Shown: in pieces, positions 1 to 4,795 of the stretch
How the letters are laid out: the number at the start of each line of letters is the position of its first letter
Numbering within the stretch: position 1 is the first letter of the stretch
Origin: Gammaproteobacteria bacterium
GTDB lineage: Bacteria; Pseudomonadota; Gammaproteobacteria; Pseudomonadales; Halieaceae
Reading direction: 5' to 3'
DNA: 7,455 nucleotides
Assembly: GCA_029859085.1 (NCBI GenBank)
Contig: JAOUDU010000125.1
Span: 1 to 7,455 of the forward strand
Position numbers and translations under genes: made by a program
The notes under the pieces: generated by a model
Told to the model about the DNA's origin: nothing
Databases searched by the model: none
Seen by the model: only the letters and a program-made list of their open reading frames with translations

Positions 1-213
1 TCGCCCTTTGGCGGTATCAAGATGAGCGGTATTGGCCGGGACGGCGGCGACTACAGCTTTGACTTCTACATGGAAACCAGGAACGTCTGCATCGCCCACG
101 ATACCCACAAGCTGCCTGTGTTGGGGCGCCCGGCCGAGGGGTGCCCGGCTGAGGGGCGCCCGGCCGAGGGGCGCCCGGCCGAGGGGCGCCCTGCCGAGGG
201 GATAGTCGCATGA
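1..213 (+). CDS. hpaE: 5-carboxymethyl-2-hydroxymuconate semialdehyde dehydrogenase, C-terminal part (5' end outside window)
   Basis: The last 70 codons of an NAD-dependent aldehyde dehydrogenase are visible. The tail reads SPFGGIKMSGIGRDGG, then YSFDFYMETRNVCIAH, which is the typical C-terminal end (PFGGxKxSGxGR motif) of HpaE-type dehydrogenases. HpaE oxidises the semialdehyde made by ring cleavage of homoprotocatechuate to 5-carboxymethyl-2-hydroxymuconate. The catalytic Cys and Glu lie upstream of the window, so substrate specificity rests on the tail resemblance and on the downstream hpaF-hpaH-hpaI genes. The family normally ends near the THKLPVLG segment (residues 35-42). Here a further 28 residues follow, five RPAEG-like pentapeptides (one is CPAEG) and IVA, encoded by a 15-bp tandem repeat. 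The stop codon overlaps the next gene's start (ATGA). The dehydrogenase assignment is firm; the exact substrate is probable. Confidence 0.85.
   Translation, partial: SPFGGIKMSGIGRDGGDYSFDFYMETRNVCIAHDTHKLPVLGRPAEGCPAEGRPAEGRPAEGRPAEGIVA
127..201. repeat. Five-copy 15-bp tandem repeat at the 3' end of hpaE
   Basis: Five contiguous 15-bp units (127-141, 142-156, 157-171, 172-186, 187-201) share the consensus CGCCCGGCCGAGGGG. Units 1, 3 and 4 are identical. Unit 2 has two C-to-T changes (TGC and GCT codons) and unit 5 has one (CCT codon). Because the unit is a multiple of three, changes in copy number keep the hpaE frame and only lengthen or shorten the RPAEG tail. Each unit ends in GAGGGG, a Shine-Dalgarno-like string, and the junctions contain the self-complementary GGGCGCCC. 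The mRNA just before ligA could therefore be strongly structured. Slippage or unequal crossover is the likely origin (inference). Confidence 0.95.
196..201 (+). promoter_or_regulatory. Ribosome binding site of the LigA-like gene, inside the last tandem repeat unit
   Basis: GAGGGG lies 8 nt before the ATG at 210 and is the only good purine-rich site near that start. It is the 3' end of the fifth repeat unit, so four more copies of the same hexamer lie 15, 30, 45 and 60 bp further upstream. It supports the start at 210. Confidence 0.7.
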
Positions 214-524
214 GTCTGTATTACCTGCAAAAGCTGCTGTACCAGTTGAATCGCGAGCCGGAACTGCAGCAGGCGTTTTTTGCCGACCGGGACCAGGTGC
301 TGGCGAAGTACAAACTGGATGCGGAGGAACTCGCAGCCGTGAAGAAGCCGGATATCGGCATGCTTTATATCCTGGGCGTCAACGGCCAGATCCTGATGCA
401 CTACGCCGCGATGTGCGGCTACGCCTGGCCCGAGTATATCCAGGCCATGCGCGACGCACTGGCGGAACACGGCAATGTTCGCGCCGGGCTGTATGTGACC
501 ACCGACGGCAAGGGGGCGATATGA
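210..524 (+). CDS. LigA-type small (alpha) subunit of an extradiol ring-cleavage dioxygenase
   Basis: This 104-residue protein matches the aromatic-ring-opening dioxygenase LigA domain, the small helical subunit of protocatechuate 4,5-dioxygenase. The recognisable features are YLQKLLYQLNREPELQ near the N terminus, a charged helix (residues 25-46), and the core MLYILGVNGQ followed by LMHYAAMCGYAWPEYI (residues 51-77). In LigAB enzymes the alpha subunit binds no iron; it caps the catalytic beta subunit and contributes to the substrate pocket. It is shorter than classical LigA (about 139 residues in Sphingobium LigA) but contains the whole domain. Its start overlaps the hpaE stop (ATGA) and its stop overlaps the start of the LigB gene (ATGA), which fits equimolar, coupled synthesis of two subunits. 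The family is clear; the substrate is inferred from the hpa neighbours. Confidence 0.88.
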   Translation: MSLYYLQKLLYQLNREPELQQAFFADRDQVLAKYKLDAEELAAVKKPDIGMLYILGVNGQILMHYAAMCGYAWPEYIQAMRDALAEHGNVRAGLYVTTDGKGAI

Positions 525-1351
525 GCCTGGTATTTGCGGGGGTCTGCTCCCACGGACCGGGCATCACCGGCCGCAAGGCGATGGCGGACAGCGACGATGT
601 GAGCAGCCTGTACGCGGCGATGGATGGCATGCGCCAGGCCATCGAGGCCAGCCGTCCGGATGCGCTGGTGGTGATCGCGGCGGAGCATTTCGCCAACTTC
701 TTCATGAACAACATGCCCGCCTACTGCATCGGCATGGGAGAGGAGTACGAGGGACCGATCGAGGATCCCGCATGGCTGGGTATCCCGCGCACACAGGTGC
801 CGGGTGCCCCGGACCTGTCGCGCCGCCTCATCGAGCATACGCTGCAGGAAGTCGATGTGGCCTACGCCCAGGAGTGGAAATTCGACCACGGCATCATGGT
901 GCCGCTGCATTTCCTGACACCGCGCTACGACCTGCCGATCATCCCGGTCAATATCAACTGCCAGGGCCCGCCCATTACACCGCTGCACCGGGCCTGGGCC
1001 TTTGGCCAGGCGCTGCGAAGGGCCTGCGACGCGGTGCCCGAGCGGATCGCACTGGTGGGAACCGGCGGTATTTCCCACTGGCCCGCCACACCGGATTCCG
1101 GCAAGATCAACGAGGCCTGGGATCGCGATTTCCTCGAGCGCTGGGCGCGCAACGACCGCGAGCGCCTGCTGGAATATACCGATGAGCAGACCTATTTCGA
1201 GGCGGGCCAGGGTGGTTTTGAGATCCGCACCTTTATTGCGGTGTCCGGCGCCACCGAGGGGTGCAGCGCAACGGTCCATTACTACCGGCCAATACCGATT
1301 TTCGCGGTGGGGTGTACCGTCGGTATCGTGAACCTGGCGGGGCAGTCCTGA
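521..1351 (+). CDS. LigB-type catalytic subunit, class III extradiol dioxygenase (in the hpaD position)
   Basis: This 276-residue protein belongs to the non-haem Fe(II) LigB superfamily. The expected active-site residues are present with the right spacing: His11 (SHGPG) and His56 (AAEHF) as iron ligands, Glu234 (GGFEIR) as the third ligand, and His186 (GTGGISHWP) as the likely acid/base, with His123 in DHGIMVPLHF. These correspond to His12, His61, Glu242 and His195 of Sphingobium LigB. Together with the LigA-like subunit it should cleave a catechol bearing an acidic side chain. Its place between hpaE and hpaF, where enterobacteria have hpaD, makes 3,4-dihydroxyphenylacetate the leading candidate substrate (inference). 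The start at 521 was chosen over an in-frame ATG at 413 because AAGGGGG precedes it, it overlaps the LigA stop (ATGA), and MSLVFAGVCSHGPG is a normal LigB N terminus. Confidence 0.9.
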   Translation: MSLVFAGVCSHGPGITGRKAMADSDDVSSLYAAMDGMRQAIEASRPDALVVIAAEHFANFFMNNMPAYCIGMGEEYEGPIEDPAWLGIPRTQVPGAPDLSRRLIEHTLQEVDVAYAQEWKFDHGIMVPLHFLTPRYDLPIIPVNINCQGPPITPLHRAWAFGQALRRACDAVPERIALVGTGGISHWPATPDSGKINEAWDRDFLERWARNDRERLLEYTDEQTYFEAGQGGFEIRTFIAVSGATEGCSATVHYYRPIPIFAVGCTVGIVNLAGQS

Positions 1352-1719
1352 TGGCGCATTTCATCTACGAGTACTCCGCCAACCTGCCGGCGGATCAACT
1401 CGACCTGCCGGGGTTGATGGAGAAGATGCACACCGCGGCCGCGGCCAGCGGGATTTTTCCGTTGTCCGGCATGCGCAGCCGCGCCATCCGCTGCGAGGAT
1501 TTCCGCATCGGCGACGGCAACCCCGAGCACGGTTTCGTCAACCTCAGTATGAAAGTCGGCAGCGGCCGCGACCTGGAGACCCGCATGGCGATGGGTCGCA
1601 CGCTATTCGATATTCTCATCGCGCACCTGCAGCCGATACTCGCGAGCCGCGGCCTGGCGATTTCTTTCGAGATGCGCGAACTGGAAGAACACGTTAAATT
1701 CAATCACAGGAATATCTGA
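1351..1719 (+). CDS. hpaF: 5-carboxymethyl-2-hydroxymuconate delta-isomerase homologue lacking Pro-1
   Basis: This 122-residue protein is a CHMI-type member of the tautomerase superfamily (E. coli HpaF is about 126 residues). HpaF converts 5-carboxymethyl-2-hydroxymuconate to 5-carboxy-2-oxohept-3-enedioate. Collinear family segments include AHFIYEYSANL, SGIFPLSGMRSR (residues 33-44), FVNLSMKVGSGRDLETR (residues 62-78) and LAISFEMRELEEHVKFNHRN at the end. The notable departure is residue 2. The family starts MPH, and the Pro exposed after Met removal is the catalytic base. Here codon 2 is GCG (Ala), one base from CCG (Pro). The start overlaps the LigB stop as TGATG, so coupling is expected, and no other start would restore a Pro. 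Family membership is firm; whether it still isomerises efficiently is open. Confidence 0.85.
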   Translation: MAHFIYEYSANLPADQLDLPGLMEKMHTAAAASGIFPLSGMRSRAIRCEDFRIGDGNPEHGFVNLSMKVGSGRDLETRMAMGRTLFDILIAHLQPILASRGLAISFEMRELEEHVKFNHRNI

Positions 1720-1727
1720 GCGAAGCG

Positions 1728-2531
1728 ATGCTGACGCCACAACAGATCTCTGCCGCGGTCGATACCCTGCACAATGCGGAGCTGTCCGCAGTGCAGGTGC
1801 CTGCGCTGACCCTCTCCTACCCTGATATGGACCTGGCCGACGCCTACGCGGTGCAGCAGGGCTGGGTGGAGCGCAAGCTGGCGCAGGGCCGCAAGGTCGT
1901 GGGCTACAAGATCGGCCTGACCTCCCGGGCGATGCAGATGGCGATGAAAATCGACACCCCCGACTACGGCGTGCTGCTTGACGATATGGTATTTGCCAAC
2001 GGCGGCACGGTTGAAGTCAGCCGTTTTACCGACCTCCGGGTTGAGGTCGAGTTCGCATTCGTGATGAAGCGGGCGCTGTTCGGCGAGGACGTCAGCCTGG
2101 AGCAGGTGCTGGATGCGACAGAGTATGTCGTGCCCGCGCTGGAGTTGATCGCCGCCCGCAGTTTCCGTGTCGATCCCAGGACGGGTTATACCCGCACGGT
2201 GGTCGACACGATCGCCGACAACGCGGCCAACGCCGGCATCGTGGTCGGTGACGTGCACGCCAGAGCGCGCGACATCGACCTGCGCTGGGCCGGCGCAATG
2301 CTGTTTCTCAACGGCGAGGTCGAGGAAACCGGGCTGGGCGCCGGGGTGATGAATCACCCGGCCCGGGGCATCCAGTGGGTATGCAGGCGCTTTGCGCCCC
2401 ACGGCATCGGTCTCGAACCCGGCCAGGTCATCCTGTCGGGCTCTTTTACCCGGCCGGTCATCGTCCGGGCCGGGGACCACGTCCGCGCCGACTACGGCCC
2501 GCTCGGAACTATCGACGTCCACTTCAGTTGA
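1728..2531 (+). CDS. hpaH: 2-oxo-hept-3-ene-1,7-dioate hydratase
   Basis: At 267 residues it matches the length of E. coli HpaH and aligns along its whole length. It hydrates 2-oxohept-3-enedioate to 2,4-dihydroxyhept-2-enedioate, the step before aldol cleavage. It has the fumarylacetoacetate hydrolase-related fold of 2-hydroxypentadienoate hydratases. Visible signatures are YAVQQGWVERK (residues 40-50), GYKIGLTSRAMQ (59-70), the metal-binding Glu106 and Glu108 in LRVEVEFAF, Glu139 in YVVPALELI, DTIADNAANAG (160-170), ETGLGAGVMNHPA and GQVILSGSFTRP. It starts 8 bp after the hpaF stop. The Shine-Dalgarno is weak, so expression probably depends on coupling to hpaF. MhpD/TesE-type dienoate hydratases are related, but the hpaF and hpaI neighbours favour HpaH. 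Confidence 0.9.
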   Translation: MLTPQQISAAVDTLHNAELSAVQVPALTLSYPDMDLADAYAVQQGWVERKLAQGRKVVGYKIGLTSRAMQMAMKIDTPDYGVLLDDMVFANGGTVEVSRFTDLRVEVEFAFVMKRALFGEDVSLEQVLDATEYVVPALELIAARSFRVDPRTGYTRTVVDTIADNAANAGIVVGDVHARARDIDLRWAGAMLFLNGEVEETGLGAGVMNHPARGIQWVCRRFAPHGIGLEPGQVILSGSFTRPVIVRAGDHVRADYGPLGTIDVHFS

Positions 2532-2535
2532 GGGG
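2530..2535 (+). promoter_or_regulatory. Ribosome binding site of hpaI
   Basis: GAGGGG lies 7 nt before the ATG at 2543 and overlaps the hpaH stop codon. It fixes the hpaI start at 2543; the same frame has an ATG at 2375 inside hpaH, but that has no reason to be used. The hexamer is the same as the ligA ribosome binding site at 196-201. Confidence 0.75.
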
Positions 2536-2542
2536 CTCAACC

Positions 2543-3349
2543 ATGGATCTACCCCGCAATCGCTTCAAGCGCATCATGACCTCCGGGGAGGCCCGCTACG
2601 GCCTGTGGCTGGGCCTGCCGGACACCACCGCGGCGGAGATCGCGGCGGGGGCGGGCTTCGACTGGCTGTTGATCGACCACGAGCACGCGCCGTTCGAGCT
2701 GTCGGGTATCCTGGCGCACCTGCAGGCCATCGCGCCCTATGACGTGGCGCCGGTCGTGCGCCCGGTGGACGGCAACCCCGCGCTGCTGAAGAAATTACTG
2801 GATATAGGCGTGCAGACTTTCCTGGTGCCGATGGTGGAAACCGCCGGGCAGGCGGAGTCCATGGTGCGCGCGCTGCGCTATCCCCCGGCGGGAACCCGCG
2901 GGCTGGGCACGTCACTTGCCCGGGCCGCGGCCTGGGGCCAGGTCCCGGGCTACCTGCAGCAGGCGAACGGGGAGATCTGCCTGCTGGTGCAGGTGGAAAC
3001 GGTGGAGGCGCTGGCCAATCTCGCAGCGATACTGGCGGTTGACGGTGTGGACGGCGTGTTTATCGGCCCCTCTGACCTGTCCGCGTCCATGGGGCGTATC
3101 GGCGACCCGGGTCATCCCGAGGTGGTGGCGGCGATCAGCGCGGCGCTGGGTGAGATCGCGGCGGCCGGCAAGTTGGCGGGGGTGCTGTGCATCGACCCCG
3201 TCCTGGCGCAGGATTACCGCGCCTGCGGGGCCAGTTTTATCGGTGTCGGCGTGGATACGCTGATCCTGGCCCAGGGCGCCAGGCGGCTCGCGCAGGCCTT
3301 TAAACCAGGCGAGGCACCGGCGGACAAGAAAACACCTGCGGGATATTGA
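2543..3349 (+). CDS. hpaI: 4-hydroxy-2-oxoheptane-1,7-dioate aldolase
   Basis: This 268-residue class II (divalent metal-dependent) aldolase of the HpcH/HpaI family splits 4-hydroxy-2-oxoheptanedioate into pyruvate and succinate semialdehyde. All expected functional residues are present with a constant +3 offset from E. coli HpaI: Asp45 and His48 in LLIDHEHAP, Arg73 in PVVRPVD, and the metal ligands Glu152 (VQVETVEA) and Asp178 (FIGPSDLSASMG). Other shared blocks are GLWLGLP, RYPPAGTRGLG and VGVDTLILAQ. Residue 46 is His where E. coli has Gly (DGEHAP), right beside the catalytic His48. The C terminus (FKPGEAPADKKTPAGY) is charged and probably flexible. It starts 11 bp after the hpaH stop and is the last gene of the operon in the window. 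A P450 gene on the other strand ends 9 bp away. Confidence 0.92.
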   Translation: MDLPRNRFKRIMTSGEARYGLWLGLPDTTAAEIAAGAGFDWLLIDHEHAPFELSGILAHLQAIAPYDVAPVVRPVDGNPALLKKLLDIGVQTFLVPMVETAGQAESMVRALRYPPAGTRGLGTSLARAAAWGQVPGYLQQANGEICLLVQVETVEALANLAAILAVDGVDGVFIGPSDLSASMGRIGDPGHPEVVAAISAALGEIAAAGKLAGVLCIDPVLAQDYRACGASFIGVGVDTLILAQGARRLAQAFKPGEAPADKKTPAGY

Positions 3350-3358
3350 GCGGGGGTC

Positions 3359-4696
3359 TCAGGTCTTCACCCGCCAGCGTATCGGCAGCGTTTTCACGCC
3401 GCGCTGGAAGTTGGAGCGCAGGAACGTGGGCGGCGCGAGGGCCTCGATGGAGGCAAAGCGCCGGGTCAGCTCCAGGAACAGCGCCCGCATCTGCGCCACC
3501 GCCAGTTGCGCACCGAGGCAGAAGTGGGGTCCGTAGCCGAAGCTGAGATGGGGATTGGGCTCGCGCCGGATATCGAACTCGGCCGGTTGTGAGTACACCT
3601 GCTCGTCGTAATTGGCCGACAGGAAGGATACGACCACCTTGTCGCCGGCGCTGATTTGCGCGCCGGCAAACTCGATATCCTGGGAAGCGGTACGGCGGAA
3701 GTTCATCACCGGGGTCCACCAGCGCAACATCTCCTCCACCGCCCCCGGTACCAGCGCGGGATCGTCCTGCAGCGCACGCCAGGCCGCCGGGTGCTCCAGC
3801 AGCGCGATCATGCCTCCGGGGATGCCGTTGCGCAGGGTCTCGTTGCCCGCCACCGCGAACAGCCAGAACATATTCTCGAATTCCTCCAGCGTTACCCGGC
3901 CGTCCACGTCGTCCACCTGGGCCAGCAGGGTGGAGACCACGTCATTGCCGGGATGGCTGCGCTTGTGCTCGGCCAGCAGGTGGGCGTATCGATAGAGATC
4001 GTCCATGCCGCGGCGGGAGCGGGGGTCCGGCATCCGGCCGTGTTCATCCGGCTGTGGTCGCAGCTTGAGGGCCTCGCGCGCGATGGCGCTGCCCCCCTGC
4101 TGGTCGAAGGCGCTGGAAACGGCGTAGTCCGGGTCCTGGTAGCCGATGACCCGGTTGGCCCAGTCGAACATCAGGTAGCGGTCCTGCTGGGGCAGGCCGA
4201 AAATATCCGCCAGGCACAACAGGGGCATGTCGGCGGCGATATCCTTGACGAAATCGCATTCCCCTTCGGTCGCATCGCCGATGACACGGTCGACGATATG
4301 CCGGGCGTGATCGCTGATCTGTTGCTCCAGTTGGGTGATGGCCCGGGAGTTGAAAGCGTTGATCAGCAGGCGGCGCAGGCGGGTGTGCTCCGGCGGATCC
4401 ATGTTGAGCATCATCTTCTGCACGTAGGCCAGGTCCCCGGGGGTGGCCGGGTCGCGCAGCTGGGTGGCGCCCAGGTGCGAGGAAAATACCTTCGCGTTCT
4501 TCAGGACCTGCATGCATTCGGCGTGGCGCAATACCAGCCAGAAGCCACGGCCGCCGGGCCACTGGGGCAGGGCGTGTTCCTCCACCCGGATAATGGCGGC
4601 GTGTTCCCGCAATGTGGCCAGTTCGGTAACAGGCGCCCCCCGCTCGTAGCGCAGGGGGTCGTACAGGAATTCGAGGGCGGTCTGGTCGTCGGTCAT
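3359..4696 (-). CDS. Cytochrome P450 monooxygenase, soluble bacterial type
   Basis: This complete 445-residue P450 has no N-terminal membrane anchor. The I-helix oxygen-activation motif is AGNET (residues 283-287), the K-helix ExxR is EMLR (322-325), and the haem-binding loop is FGYGPHFCLG (386-395) with Cys393 as the iron ligand. MLNMDPPEHTRLRRL (96-110) is the usual C-helix signature. AGNET followed by RN and PHLSFGYGPHFCLGAQLA recall the CYP124/125/142-like steroid and branched-lipid hydroxylases, but the substrate cannot be read from sequence. Residues of about 196-230 form a charged, Pro/Arg-rich segment longer than usual in the F-G region, near the substrate channel. The start is fixed: an in-frame TAA (4706-4708) lies four codons upstream. 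No clear Shine-Dalgarno is present. No ferredoxin or reductase gene lies in the window. It is divergent from the flavin oxidoreductase gene and probably coregulated with it. Confidence 0.93.
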   Translation of the reverse strand: MTDDQTALEFLYDPLRYERGAPVTELATLREHAAIIRVEEHALPQWPGGRGFWLVLRHAECMQVLKNAKVFSSHLGATQLRDPATPGDLAYVQKMMLNMDPPEHTRLRRLLINAFNSRAITQLEQQISDHARHIVDRVIGDATEGECDFVKDIAADMPLLCLADIFGLPQQDRYLMFDWANRVIGYQDPDYAVSSAFDQQGGSAIAREALKLRPQPDEHGRMPDPRSRRGMDDLYRYAHLLAEHKRSHPGNDVVSTLLAQVDDVDGRVTLEEFENMFWLFAVAGNETLRNGIPGGMIALLEHPAAWRALQDDPALVPGAVEEMLRWWTPVMNFRRTASQDIEFAGAQISAGDKVVVSFLSANYDEQVYSQPAEFDIRREPNPHLSFGYGPHFCLGAQLAVAQMRALFLELTRRFASIEALAPPTFLRSNFQRGVKTLPIRWRVKT

Positions 4697-4745
4697 GGCG
4701 ACAGCTTAGCAGAGATTTCCCGGCACTCTATTAACTTTACGGCAA

Positions 4746-4767
4746 TATATTTTAAATATAAAATATA
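4746..4767. promoter_or_regulatory. Perfect AT-only inverted repeat, candidate operator
   Basis: TATATTTTA (4746-4754) and TAAAATATA (4759-4767) are exact reverse complements with a 4-bp AATA spacer. The dyad overlaps the putative -10 elements of both divergent genes, where a repressor would block both. Low-complexity AT sequence forms palindromes easily, so this is a candidate only. Confidence 0.4.
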
Positions 4768-4786
4768 CCTCTCGTCGAACGAGGTA
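4766..4786 (+). promoter_or_regulatory. Nested dyads covering the Shine-Dalgarno of the flavin oxidoreductase gene
   Basis: TACCTC (4766-4771) pairs exactly with GAGGTA (4781-4786), leaving a 9-nt loop. A competing hairpin, CTCGT (4771-4775) with ACGAG (4779-4783), sits inside it. GAGGT (4781-4785), 10 nt before the ATG at 4796, is the gene's ribosome binding site, so either fold would occupy it. The same dyad could instead be a DNA operator next to the AT palindrome. Confidence 0.4.
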
Positions 4787-4795
4787 ACACAGTCC

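Larger units (their letters stand above)
4697..4795. promoter_or_regulatory. Divergent promoter region between the P450 and the flavin oxidoreductase genes
   Basis: This 99-bp spacer is strikingly AT-rich in the middle (about 4727-4767) compared with its GC-rich surroundings. For the + strand gene a possible promoter is TTTACG (4736-4741) with TAAAAT (4759-4764), 17 bp apart, which would start the transcript near 4771. For the - strand gene, TATATT occurs at 4767-4762 and 4749-4744, but no convincing -35 is visible. The two dyads listed separately lie here. A single regulator binding the spacer could control both genes (inference). Confidence 0.55.

Noticed and set aside
127..201. CRISPR-like array
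   Set aside because: The 15-bp units are contiguous, have no spacers and are translated as the end of hpaE.
413..520. N-terminal extension of the LigB-like gene from an ATG at 413
   Set aside because: It overlaps the LigA-like domain in another frame and has an Arg-rich composition unlike LigB. The ATG at 521 has a good ribosome binding site and an ATGA overlap.
1704..2540. Long - strand open frame (278 codons) opposite hpaH
   Set aside because: It mirrors hpaH almost exactly, has no family motif, and hpaH aligns fully on the + strand.
3656..4795. In-frame upstream extension of the flavin oxidoreductase reading frame
   Set aside because: It runs antisense to the P450 gene and then through the AT-rich promoter. 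The ribosome binding site and the family N terminus support the ATG at 4796.
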